The notes beneath the pieces were generated by a model. The model had not been told where the DNA came from. It made no database searches and saw only the letters and a list, made by a program, of their open reading frames with translations. Positions 43,770-51,926 of a stretch of 64,000 nucleotides of DNA are shown in pieces. A program made the translations under genes and the position numbers. Every line of letters begins with the position of its first letter. Position 1 is the stretch's first letter. The DNA is from Nocardia rhamnosiphila NBRC 108938 (GTDB lineage: Bacteria; Actinomycetota; Actinomycetes; Mycobacteriales; Mycobacteriaceae): positions 124,001 through 188,000 of the forward strand of contig NZ_JOAJ01000004.1 of the NCBI RefSeq assembly GCF_000720425.1, given 5' to 3'.

Positions 43770-44252
43770 GTGTCCCGATACCAGCAGCTCGCCTATACCG
43801 ATGAGCTGCTCGCCGACGACACCGTCCATCGGCGCTACGCCGACGGGAGGCAGGAGTGGCGGCGCCGCGGCCCGGGCGCCACGGTCACCTGGCAGGACGA
43901 TAGGGGTGGTTCCGGGGTCGACGAGCCGTTGGGCCGAAGGATCGTCAAGCGCACACTGCGCGACGGTTCGGTCCGCTACGGACGCGAATCCGGTTACGGC
44001 CGGACCCTGTGGAGCGACAACGTGCTGACGGTCAACCGCTCGTCCTTCGGCGGCAGACTCGGCACGATCCTCGCCGGCGTCGCCGGTGGCGCCCTGCTCG
44101 GCGCGCTGGTGATGCCCCCGCCGTCGCTGACCCCGGAGGAGGAAGAGGAATTGCGCAACCAGGCGGCGCAATCCGGCAGCGGTGGCGATGGAGCCGACGG
44201 CGACTACGGCGACTGGGGCGACGGATACGGTGACGACGACGATTTCGGGTGA
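43770..44252 (+). CDS. Small membrane protein with acidic Gly/Tyr/Asp tail
   Basis: 160 residues, unrecognised family. Residues 1-90 are polar with alternating Arg/Tyr/Trp strands (HRRYADGRQEWRRRG, VRYGRESGYGRTLW). A glycine-zipper membrane helix (about 94-115, GGRLGTILAGVAGGALLGAL) is followed by TPEEEEEL and a highly acidic tail (137-160) built of GDYGDWGDGYG-like units ending DDDDFG. A strong ribosome site (AGAGGAGG) precedes GTG 43770. It lies 27 nt after paralogue B and 7 nt before the asparagine-synthetase-like gene, so it belongs to the same operon. It could be a membrane adaptor or, speculatively, a modification substrate. Confidence 0.65.
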   Translation: MSRYQQLAYTDELLADDTVHRRYADGRQEWRRRGPGATVTWQDDRGGSGVDEPLGRRIVKRTLRDGSVRYGRESGYGRTLWSDNVLTVNRSSFGGRLGTILAGVAGGALLGALVMPPPSLTPEEEEELRNQAAQSGSGGDGADGDYGDWGDGYGDDDDFG

Positions 44253-44259
44253 GTGCTGA

Positions 44260-45984
44260 ATGTCTCGATGGTGTGCGTTGCTGACCGGCGACGATCCGTC
44301 CGCCCACTTGCGGGCCGTCGGTGGTGAGCCGGTTACGACCCGCGGCGGGCACGCCCTGGGCCTGATCGACGGGCCGGGCACCGCCCACGGACCCTTCGTC
44401 GCCGGCGAGCTGAGCGCGGTCGGCGTGGTCACGCTGTTCAACGCCGACCGGCTGCGTGCCCGCCTCGGTACGGAGGCTCCGCCGCCCGGCCGGTCCGACG
44501 GTGAACTGCTCCTGCGCTGCTACGCCCGCTTCGGCACCGCGGGCCTCGCCGCCGCCGAAGGGATGTTCGCCCTCGCCATCGCCGACGGACCCGATCTGGT
44601 TCTCGCGCGCGACCATCTGGGCACCCGCACCCTCTTCCACGCCCGTTCGACGGCGGGCTGGGCCGCTTCGACCTCCTTACGTGCGTTGAGCCGCTGGCCC
44701 GCGCTGCGCACCGGCCTGCACCTGCCCGCGGTGCGATCCTTCCTGACCTTCGCCTACCTGCCCGGACGCGAAACCCTCCTGCGCGATATCCACGAGGTGC
44801 TCCCGGGGCGCTGTGTGCGGCTGCGCCCGGACGGCACCTCCGACGAGCACACCTTCTGGGAGCCGAGCGAGACCGCGGACGAGCGATCCGTCGACGAACA
44901 CATCGCGGCGCTCCGCCTCCTGCTCGAAGACGCTGTCGCCCGGCGGCTTCCGCCCGGGGAACCCGTCGGCGTATTGCTGTCCGGCGGGATCGACAGCAGT
45001 CTGGTCACCGCGCTCGCCGCGAAAGCGCACGACCGGGCCGTGCATACCTACTCGATCAGTTTCGGCGCCACCGCCCCGGACGAACTCGGCTACTCCGGGC
45101 TCGTTGCGGCGCACTGCGGTACCGAGCACCGCGTGCTCACGGTGCCCGGCGAGACGATCGCCGCCCGGCTGGCGGATACGGTGGGCCTGCTCGACTGTCC
45201 GGTCGGTGATCCTCTCACCGTGCCGAACCTGATGCTCGCCGAAGCCGTCGCCGCCGACGGAATCCGCGTCGCGCTCAACGGAGAAGGCGGCGACCCGGTC
45301 TTCGGCGGCCCCAAGAACCTGGCGATGTTGATTTTCGAATTGTCCCGTGAGGAACCCGATCCCGATGCCCGCGCCCGCGCGTATCTGGACAGCTACCGCA
45401 AATGCTACGGCGATCTGCCCACCCTGCTGACCCCGGAGACACTCGCCGCGCTGGCCGGAGCGCCGTCCCCGGCCGAACACGTCGCGCCCTACCTGCGCGG
45501 GGACCGGATGACCGGCCTGCTCAACCGGCTACTGCACACCAACCTGCGCACCAAGGGCGCCCACCACATCCTGACCAAGGTGGAACGCCTGACCGCCGCC
45601 AGCGGGATCGAGGGCCGCGCACCACTGTTCGACCGTGCCGTCGTCGACCATTCCTTCGCCGTCCCACCCACCGCGAAACTTGCCGGCACCAGCGAGAAAT
45701 GGATCCTCAAGGAGGCCGTGCGCGATCTGCTGCCGCCCACGATCGTCGACCGCCCCAAGAGCGGTATGCGGGTTCCGGTTCAGCAGTGGCTGGACGGTCC
45801 GCTCCGCGATCCGGTCCACGACCTGTTGCTCGGCCGCGCCGCGCGCGCCCGCGGACTCTTCCGGCAGGACACCGTGCGGGCCTGGTTGCGCGGCGAGGGG
45901 GCGCTGCTCCCCCGGCAGGGTGGCAAACTGTGGCTGGTGCTGTCGCTGGAATTATGGCTTCGTTCGTTCGAGGTGGGGCCGTGA
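44260..45984 (+). CDS. Asparagine synthetase-like amidoligase without N-terminal Cys
   Basis: 574 residues. The N-terminal half keeps the class II glutaminase fold (SDGELLLRCYARFG at 79-92, GMFALAI, LARDHLGTRTLF) but starts Met-Ser-Arg-Trp-Cys, so the catalytic Cys2 of true glutamine-dependent enzymes is absent and the RGPD loop is not recognisable. The C-terminal synthetase half is intact: PP-loop SGGIDSS (241-247), LNGEGGDPVFGG, and a late KSGMRVP motif. It probably adenylates a carboxylate and forms an amide with ammonia or an internal amine, as beta-lactam synthetases do. It follows the acidic-tailed gene by 7 nt. Confidence 0.8.
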   Translation: MSRWCALLTGDDPSAHLRAVGGEPVTTRGGHALGLIDGPGTAHGPFVAGELSAVGVVTLFNADRLRARLGTEAPPPGRSDGELLLRCYARFGTAGLAAAEGMFALAIADGPDLVLARDHLGTRTLFHARSTAGWAASTSLRALSRWPALRTGLHLPAVRSFLTFAYLPGRETLLRDIHEVLPGRCVRLRPDGTSDEHTFWEPSETADERSVDEHIAALRLLLEDAVARRLPPGEPVGVLLSGGIDSSLVTALAAKAHDRAVHTYSISFGATAPDELGYSGLVAAHCGTEHRVLTVPGETIAARLADTVGLLDCPVGDPLTVPNLMLAEAVAADGIRVALNGEGGDPVFGGPKNLAMLIFELSREEPDPDARARAYLDSYRKCYGDLPTLLTPETLAALAGAPSPAEHVAPYLRGDRMTGLLNRLLHTNLRTKGAHHILTKVERLTAASGIEGRAPLFDRAVVDHSFAVPPTAKLAGTSEKWILKEAVRDLLPPTIVDRPKSGMRVPVQQWLDGPLRDPVHDLLLGRAARARGLFRQDTVRAWLRGEGALLPRQGGKLWLVLSLELWLRSFEVGP

Positions 45985-46021
45985 CCGCCGGCCGCGCCTC
46001 CAGTACCGAGGAGTCGGCCCG

Positions 46022-46765
46022 ATGACCGAGCCGCGCATCAAGAACCATGCCGACGACGAGAACGAGATCCACGATCTCGCCGCATTCCGGGACGCGGGCC
46101 GCAATGTCGTGACACCGGTGGCACGGTTCGCGCCCGAGGTGGCCGGGGTAGTGGTGGACGCGTTCGCGCAGATCGTCCGGACTGCCAAGGCCACCCGGGC
46201 GGCGAGCACACCCGACGCCCAGGGCATCGTGCGCGCGCAGACCTTCGAAGAAGGCGATGTCTACCTGCTGGAAACCCCTTTCGAAGGTTTCTTCGCCGAT
46301 CGCTACCTCATGGATTTCTACGACGCCGCCGAACGCGGTATCTGCTCGCGGATGCACCTGCACACCGGGCTGCGCTTCGTCCGCATGATGACCGGTCCCG
46401 GCACTCATATCCGGGTCGGTGCGCTGTCCCCCTTCGTCGTCACCGATGTTTCCGGAGTGACGCCTTTCCGGCCCGAATGCTTCACCGACGACCTGCCCGA
46501 CACCCCGCCCGGCGTGCACCGGACCCGGTACAACCTGATCGTGCCGCCGTGCTCGTTCGTGGATATGCAGATCCCCCGCGGGGTCAGCCACCAGTTCAAT
46601 GCCGTCGGCCCGAACGCGGTGATCGATTCGGTGCACCCGGAGGAGTCGATCGAGGTCCTACGTGAAGGGATGGCGGGTTACAAGATGATGGCCCAGACGG
46701 TGTTCCTCGCCCGGGCGCTACCGGAGGCCGCCACCTGCACCGACCTCACGCCCGGCGGGTCCTGA
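46022..46765 (+). CDS. Cupin-like protein
   Basis: 247 residues. A helical N-terminal part (about 1-75) precedes a cupin-type domain: CSRMHLHTGLRFVRMMTGPG supplies an HxH motif, and IPRGVSHQFNAVGPNAVIDSVHPEE the second motif with another His, so a single-metal site is plausible. Possible roles include a metal-dependent oxygenase, isomerase or sensor. ATG 46022 is preceded by GAGGAG, 37 nt after the amidoligase stop, so it is likely in the same operon. I do not know a named family for the full-length protein. Confidence 0.65.
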   Translation: MTEPRIKNHADDENEIHDLAAFRDAGRNVVTPVARFAPEVAGVVVDAFAQIVRTAKATRAASTPDAQGIVRAQTFEEGDVYLLETPFEGFFADRYLMDFYDAAERGICSRMHLHTGLRFVRMMTGPGTHIRVGALSPFVVTDVSGVTPFRPECFTDDLPDTPPGVHRTRYNLIVPPCSFVDMQIPRGVSHQFNAVGPNAVIDSVHPEESIEVLREGMAGYKMMAQTVFLARALPEAATCTDLTPGGS

Positions 46766-46968
46766 GCGGTTCCGGAAACTGCGCCGTATCAGGAAGAAAC
46801 CGGCTCCGACCGGCACCAGCGCTACGCCCGCCGGGGCGATTCGGGGAATCGACCCGGCGTATCACCTGATCGGGATGGCCGATCGTTCGATCCTCGGCCC
46901 TGATCGCCGTACGCGGACGATCGCGGAACTCGGCGCTTCCGAAATGGTGCCGTATGTTCGGTCGGGAT

Positions 46969-47655
46969 ATGACGACTCTTCTGCTGGCGATGGCGGGGCT
47001 GGCATTCCTCGACTCTCTCGACGTGCTGCTGATCGGAGTCACCACCGCCGTCATCATCGACAGCCGGCTCGCCCGGCGCTCACCCCTTCCGGGCGGACTG
47101 GCCTTCCTCGGCGGTGTGTTCGTGCTCACCACCACCTTCGGCCTGGCCACGGTCCTGGGACTGAACTGGCTCACCGAACTTCTCGACTTCCAGCTCACTC
47201 CCACCCTCCGCTTCTGGGGTGAACTCGCCGCCGGCACTGTGCTGCTCGCCCTGGCCTGCGTGCGCACCACCGGCACCGCCGACCCACCGGAATGGACGAT
47301 CACCCTGCGCCGGCGCCCCGCAATGCTCGCGCTGGCCGGAATGGCGATCGGCTTCGCTCAGGCCCCGACCGCCATCCCCTATCTGACCGCGCTGGCCATG
47401 TTGTCCTCGCACCGGCCGCCGCCCTCGGGCTGGCCGGTCATCGTGCTCGTCTACTGCGCCCTGGCCCTGGTCCCACCGCTGCTGGTCCTCGCGCTGGCGC
47501 TGCGGCGCACGCCGCGGGCCCAACGGATCTATCGGTGGGTGGTACGCGCCCTGGCCCGCTTCGGCCCCGTCACCGTCCGGGTCCTGTTCGCCGTGCTCGG
47601 CGCCGCACTGATCATCTACGCCCTCGTCTACGCCAGAGCGGAACTGCCGCACTGA
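46969..47655 (+). CDS. GAP/Sap-family membrane protein (LysE-like exporter)
   Basis: 228 residues with six predicted membrane helices. The start MTTLLLAMAGLAFLDSLDVLLIGVTTAVI, with an Asp pair in the first helix, and the PxxPY-like segment APTAIPYLTALA in the fourth are typical of the GAP (Sap) family related to LysE/RhtB exporters. Mycobacterial members are linked to glycopeptidolipid export; the substrate here is unknown. ATG 46969 is preferred over 46954. It is 200 nt after the cupin gene, so co-transcription is possible but not certain. Confidence 0.75.
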   Translation: MTTLLLAMAGLAFLDSLDVLLIGVTTAVIIDSRLARRSPLPGGLAFLGGVFVLTTTFGLATVLGLNWLTELLDFQLTPTLRFWGELAAGTVLLALACVRTTGTADPPEWTITLRRRPAMLALAGMAIGFAQAPTAIPYLTALAMLSSHRPPPSGWPVIVLVYCALALVPPLLVLALALRRTPRAQRIYRWVVRALARFGPVTVRVLFAVLGAALIIYALVYARAELPH

Positions 47656-47764
47656 GCTCGCTCCGCACCGCACCGGAGCGTGCTTCGCCGCCGTATTCCC
47701 GGACCCCGGCCGAGCAGCGGAAAGACATTGCGCGGATACGGCGCACAGCGCGGGCGCACGCCGA

Positions 47765-48763
47765 TCACCGCGTCCGCGGACTCCCGGAACCCGTCGGCGC
47801 CGGGCCGGGCCGGGCAGGCTCGACGACCGGGAAGGATGTGCGGGTGAGCTGCTCGGAGATCGCCCAGATGCGTTTCGCGTCGTCCGCACCGCGCAGCCGG
47901 GAATAGAGGGCCTGTTCGGCGGGTGGGCCGGACAGGTGCCGGAAGCCGCTGGGACCGTACAGGAGGCCGCCGCCCGCGTCCGGTGCGGTCACGGCCACGA
48001 GGGCCGGGAGCAGGGCGGTTTCGACCGTCCCGAAGAGAATGCCGCGGCGGGACAGCGCACGGATGGCACGGACCGCGACGGTGTCCTGTGTCCGGCCGAC
48101 CTCGGGACGCGCGGCCAGCAGGCTGGTGGGGACGACGCCGGGGTGGGAGAGATTACTGGTGATCCCCCAACCCCCGGCCCGGCTCCGCCGATCCAGTTCG
48201 AGCCCGAACAGGCCGAAAGCGATCTTGGACTGGCTGTACGCGCGGCGGCCGTTGTAGGACCGTTCCCAGTTCAGGTCGTCCCAGTTGATGGCGTTCTCGT
48301 TGGCGGCGACACTGATCTGCGAGGTCACCCGCGCACGGCCCGCGCGCAGCAGGGGCAGCAGGTGGGCGACCAGGGCGAAATGCCCCAGGTGGTTGCTGCC
48401 GAACTGCAGCTCGAAGCCGTCGGTGGTGGTCTGCCGGTCCGGTGGGGTCATCACGCCGGCGTTGTCGACCAGGATGTGGATCGGACGGTTCTCGCCGCGC
48501 AGGGTGTCTCCCAGCGCGGCCACCGAGTCCAACGACGACAGGTCGAGGTCCCGCGGGGATACGGCCGCTTCCGGATGCCGCCGCTCGATCTTCGCGATCG
48601 CCGCTTCGCCTTTGCGCCGGTTGCGGACGGGCATGACGACCTCGGCACCGGCGGCGGCGAGGCGGGTCGTCAGGGCCAGCCCGACACCGTCGCTGGCGCC
48701 GGTGACGACGGCGAGCTTCCCGGAGAGGTCGGGAACGGTGATGTCCGGTCGTGTGCGTGGCAT
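47765..48763 (-). CDS. Short-chain dehydrogenase/reductase
   Basis: 332 residues. The cofactor motif TGASDGVG is near residue 20, NAGVM near 102, and the catalytic YSQSK (Tyr-x3-Lys) near 172; the RNRRKGEA segment after the first strand suggests NADP preference. The size and the [13 protein letters not shown] region fit the retinol-dehydrogenase-like SDRs that reduce or oxidise alcohols/ketones of unknown identity. It is divergent from the XRE regulator, which probably controls it. It is convergent with the GAP-family gene, with a weak hairpin at 47659-47680. Confidence 0.9.
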   Translation of the reverse strand: MPRTRPDITVPDLSGKLAVVTGASDGVGLALTTRLAAAGAEVVMPVRNRRKGEAAIAKIERRHPEAAVSPRDLDLSSLDSVAALGDTLRGENRPIHILVDNAGVMTPPDRQTTTDGFELQFGSNHLGHFALVAHLLPLLRAGRARVTSQISVAANENAINWDDLNWERSYNGRRAYSQSKIAFGLFGLELDRRSRAGGWGITSNLSHPGVVPTSLLAARPEVGRTQDTVAVRAIRALSRRGILFGTVETALLPALVAVTAPDAGGGLLYGPSGFRHLSGPPAEQALYSRLRGADDAKRIWAISEQLTRTSFPVVEPARPGPAPTGSGSPRTR

Positions 48764-48835
48764 GTGCTGCTCCTGATTTCGGTGGTGGATGTGAACTCAG
48801 GTTGCGCGCGCCCCACGGTAATATCCACGGCCTCT

Positions 48836-48898
48836 CGATCCCAGGCAGACCAGGCCGGTGCGCCGTCGCTCGAAGGGGGGATCGACGATCCCAGGTAG
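48836..48898. promoter_or_regulatory. Direct repeats in SDR/XRE divergent promoter region
   Basis: CGATCCCAGGCAG (48836-48848) and CGATCCCAGGTAG (48886-48898) match at 12 of 13 positions and lie 50 bp apart, about five helical turns. They are candidate binding sites for the adjacent XRE regulator. Confidence 0.5.
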
Positions 48899-48955
48899 CG
48901 ATACGGCCCCGCGGGCAGACTGAAGAGCACCGGACCGGAGGAGGAGGAAACAGTC

Positions 48956-49816
48956 GTGATCGATCGAGCGGGACTCGCCGAGTTCCTTCGCCGCCGCCGG
49001 GAAGCACTGCAACCCGACGACGTCGGTCTCCCACGCGGGCAACGGCGTCGAACCGCCGGTCTGCGTCGTGAGGAAGTCGCCACGCTCTGCCATATCTCCA
49101 CCGACTACTACAGCCGGCTGGAGCGGGCGCGCGGACCGCACCCGTCCGAGCAGATGATCGCCTCGATCGCGCAGGGCCTGTATCTGTCCCTGGACGAACG
49201 CGACCACCTCTTTCGCCTCGCCGGGCACAATCCACCCGCGCGCGGCGCCACCAGCGAGCACATCAGTCCCGGCCTGCTCCGTATCTTCGACCGGCTCCCC
49301 GATACACCCGCCGAGATCGTCACCGAACTCGGCGAGACACTCCGGCAGACCCCGCTCGGCGTCGCGCTCACCGGCGACACGACCCGATACACCGGCCCGG
49401 CCCGCAGCATCGGCTACCGGTGGTTCACCGACCCGGCGACGCGGGCCCTGTACCACCCGGACGACCACGCGCTGCACTCCCGCGTCTTCGCCGCCGGACT
49501 ACGCAAAATGGTCACGCTCCGGGGGCCCGGATCACGGGCCGCTCACCTCATGGACCTCCTGCTCGACCGCAGCGAAGAATTCCGCACCGTCTGGAACCGG
49601 CACGAGATCGGCATCCACTACAACGGCGTCAAACGCTACGCACACCCCGAGGTCGGCGCCCTGGAACTGACCTGCCAGACACTGCTGGATCCCGAACAGT
49701 CCCACCTGCTCCTCGTCTACACCGCCGTCCCCGGCAGCGAGAGCTACGAGAAACTCCGGCTTCTCTCCGTCATCGGCGCCCAGCAGATCATCCCCGGGAC
49801 GCCTCCGGCCGGGTGA
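48956..49816 (+). CDS. XRE-family regulator with MmyB-like ligand domain
   Basis: 286 residues. The N-terminal HTH has the MmyB-type pattern: LAEFLRRRREALQPDDVGLPRGQRRRTAGLRREEVATLCHISTDYYSRLERARG, with PSEQMIASIAQGLYLSLDER. The C-terminal PAS-like MmyB domain (about 105-275) likely binds a fatty-acid-like ligand. Such genes typically lie divergent to an SDR and control it, as here. GTG 48956 follows a strong GGAGGAGGAGG site. It is followed by the PAS-ANTAR gene in the same direction, 143 nt on. Confidence 0.92.
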   Translation: MIDRAGLAEFLRRRREALQPDDVGLPRGQRRRTAGLRREEVATLCHISTDYYSRLERARGPHPSEQMIASIAQGLYLSLDERDHLFRLAGHNPPARGATSEHISPGLLRIFDRLPDTPAEIVTELGETLRQTPLGVALTGDTTRYTGPARSIGYRWFTDPATRALYHPDDHALHSRVFAAGLRKMVTLRGPGSRAAHLMDLLLDRSEEFRTVWNRHEIGIHYNGVKRYAHPEVGALELTCQTLLDPEQSHLLLVYTAVPGSESYEKLRLLSVIGAQQIIPGTPPAG

Positions 49817-49959
49817 CCGACCGGAACAGCGGGATGCGTGATGCGTCTGCCGGCAGCTCGGTTCGCGTTCTGTCCGGAAATCGCAGAGGGCGGGTGTTGT
49901 CGGCGGACAACTCGTCGATCGTGTTCTCATCCCGCGCGGCCATGCAGGAGAATGAGCGG

Positions 49960-50619
49960 GTGAGGAAGGAAAGTGTTTCACAGGGCCCGGATCCGATGGT
50001 TCCGGCGTCGCAGCGCACGGGCAGTTTCCGGTTCTGGCTGGCCGAACAGCGCTGGGAGTGGTCCGACGAGGTCGCGGCCCTGCACGGCTACGCCCCCGGC
50101 GAGGTGGAACCGACCACCGAATTGCTGCTGGCGCACAAGCATCCCGAGGACCGCGGTGAGGTCTCCGACACATTGGCGATGGTGGTGGGCGCGGGTGCGC
50201 CGTTCAGCAGCCGCCACCGCCTCATCGATACGGCCGACCAGGTACACCACGTACTGGTGGTCGGGGATCAGATGCTCGACGACAACGGCGCGGTGACCGG
50301 CACCACCGGCTACTACATCGACATCACCGACACCCTCGGCGAAGAGCGCCAGGACGCCCTCGACGCCGCGATACCCGGGATGGTCGCGGCGCGGGAGCTG
50401 ATCGAGCAGGCCAAGGGCGCGGTGATGGTGATCTACGGGATTTCGGCCGAACAGGCGTTCCGGGTGCTGATCTGGCGGTCGCAGGAGACCAACACCAAAC
50501 TCCGCGATCTGGCCGCCAAACTGGTCGCCGGGGTGGGCGAGTTCGGCGGCGCCGAAACCCCCACCCGCACCCGCTTCGACCACCTCCTGCTCACCGTCCA
50601 CGAACGGCCCGAGCCGTGA
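49960..50619 (+). CDS. PAS-ANTAR domain protein
   Basis: 219 residues. A PAS fold (about 20-125; WSDEVAALHGYAPGEVEPTTELLLAHKHPEDR) is followed by a C-terminal ANTAR RNA-binding domain (about 135-195; ELIEQAKGAVMVIYGISAEQAFRVLIWRSQETNTKLRDLA). ANTAR proteins act as antiterminators by binding paired hexaloop hairpins. In mycobacteria, PAS-ANTAR proteins relate to stress. GTG 49960, 9 nt after AGGAG, is the most plausible start; ATG 49942 is an alternative. A strong terminator follows. Confidence 0.88.
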   Translation: MRKESVSQGPDPMVPASQRTGSFRFWLAEQRWEWSDEVAALHGYAPGEVEPTTELLLAHKHPEDRGEVSDTLAMVVGAGAPFSSRHRLIDTADQVHHVLVVGDQMLDDNGAVTGTTGYYIDITDTLGEERQDALDAAIPGMVAARELIEQAKGAVMVIYGISAEQAFRVLIWRSQETNTKLRDLAAKLVAGVGEFGGAETPTRTRFDHLLLTVHERPEP

Positions 50620-50682
50620 CCGAGGGTGGAAGTCGCGCCGGGGTTCGGCAGTGGAACACCCGCTGATCGGCGTCCGGACGCG

Positions 50683-50712
50683 AAACGGCCCCCACCGGAG
50701 TGGGAGCCGTTT
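50683..50712. terminator. Bidirectional terminator
   Basis: A 13-bp stem with one mismatch (AAACGGCCCCCAC/GTGGGAGCCGTTT) and a CGGA loop, followed by T residues on the plus strand. It lies between the convergent PAS-ANTAR and Bax-inhibitor genes. Confidence 0.85.
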
Positions 50713-50732
50713 TCACTCGGTCGCGGTCGCTA

Positions 50733-51587
50733 CTAGTCGCTCTGGAAGTAGCTCAGCAGGCGCAGGATCTCCACGTAGAGCCAGACCAGGGTGACGGTGA
50801 GGCCCAAGGCCACACCCCAGGCGGCCTTCGGCGGGGCCTGAGCGCGGATGAGCTGGTCGGCGGCGTCGAAGTCCAGCAGGAAGCTGAACGCCGCGATGGC
50901 GATGACGACCAGGCTGAAGATGATGGCGATGGGGCCGCCGTCACGCAGGCCGAAGCCGCCGTCGGTGAAGAAGCTCGCGATCAGGTTGCCGACCACCAGG
51001 ACCAGGATGCCGATCATGGCACCGATCAGCATGCGGGTGAAACGCGGGGTGACCCGGATGGCGCCGGTCTTGTAGACGACGAGCATGCCGGCGAACACAC
51101 CGAAGGTGCCCAGGATGGCCTGGCCGATCATGCCCGCGCCGCCCGCGCCACCGAAGCTGATATCGGTGAACATGAACGACAGGGCGCCGACGAAGACGCC
51201 TTCGGCGACCGCGTAGGAGAGCACCAGCGCCGGGTTGTCGGCCTTGTTGCCGAAGGTGGCGACCAGCACCAGAACCAGGCCGATGAGACCGCCGCCGATG
51301 ACGAACAGCGGCGCGAGGCCGTTGTTCGCGCTGGTCAGCAGGTAGGTGACCAGCGCGGACAGCGCGAGGACACCCAGCGTGATACCGGTCTTGGTGACCA
51401 CGTCGTCGATGGTCAGCGACCGGGTCGGCGCCTGCGGGTAGGGCTGCTGATATTGCTGCGGGTACTGCTGCTGGTTGCCGTACTGGTAGCCCAGCTGCCC
51501 CGCGCCGGCGGCAGCCGAGCCGAAGCTCGCGTAGCCGGTTTCCTGCCGCGGCAGATTCTTGAATACCGGATTGCTTGTGGCGCGCAC
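50733..51587 (-). CDS. Bax inhibitor-1/YccA family membrane protein
   Basis: 284 residues. The N-terminal 60 residues are Gln/Tyr/Gly-rich and cytosolic, with a conserved TSNPVFKNLP start. Seven hydrophobic segments follow (about 70-280), ending in ALGLTVTLVWLYVEILRLLSYFQSD. This is the YccA/BI-1 family, calcium-leak or protease-modulating membrane proteins. The M. tuberculosis relative is Rv1072, next to fadA3; here 10 kb of other genes lie between. GTG 51587 follows AAAGGGA. Confidence 0.92.
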   Translation of the reverse strand: MRATSNPVFKNLPRQETGYASFGSAAAGAGQLGYQYGNQQQYPQQYQQPYPQAPTRSLTIDDVVTKTGITLGVLALSALVTYLLTSANNGLAPLFVIGGGLIGLVLVLVATFGNKADNPALVLSYAVAEGVFVGALSFMFTDISFGGAGGAGMIGQAILGTFGVFAGMLVVYKTGAIRVTPRFTRMLIGAMIGILVLVVGNLIASFFTDGGFGLRDGGPIAIIFSLVVIAIAAFSFLLDFDAADQLIRAQAPPKAAWGVALGLTVTLVWLYVEILRLLSYFQSD

Positions 51588-51926
51588 CGCAAATCCCTTT
51601 CTCGGAGTTCGTTGGCCATACCGGAGCACGACCGTCGGCTCGAGCTGTTACTCGATATCCAACTGTCCGTCCAACGATCACGACCCCCGGTGGAGTTCCC
51701 GGGCGGGACGACAAGACAGACAAACCGGACCTTACCGCCGGTCGGGCCCGGATGGACCACGGACCGCAATACCGCCGACGACCGGATGCCGCGCACGACC
51801 TCGCCGGATGCCGCTACCTGCGATTCACGGAGTGTCCGATGCAATTACGCAAGGATCTTGCCTATAATCCCGAGGCGCCCCGACAGCGCACACCTTCGAC
51901 TCGGCAGAACACGGAAACGAGATCAC
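51588..51926. promoter_or_regulatory. Divergent region with consensus -10 and palindrome
   Basis: A perfect TATAAT is at 51863-51868, 59 nt before the secreted-protein ATG. GCAAG-GAT-CTTGC, a 5-bp inverted repeat (51849-51861), abuts it in the -35/-10 spacer, where a bound repressor would block transcription. The rest of this 339-bp region contains no gene I can support. Confidence 0.5.

Noticed and set aside
50700..51926. A 409-codon upstream extension of the secreted-protein gene
   Set aside because: It is antisense to the Bax-inhibitor gene and consists of Gln/Asp/Arg-rich repeats; the signal peptide begins at ATG 51927.
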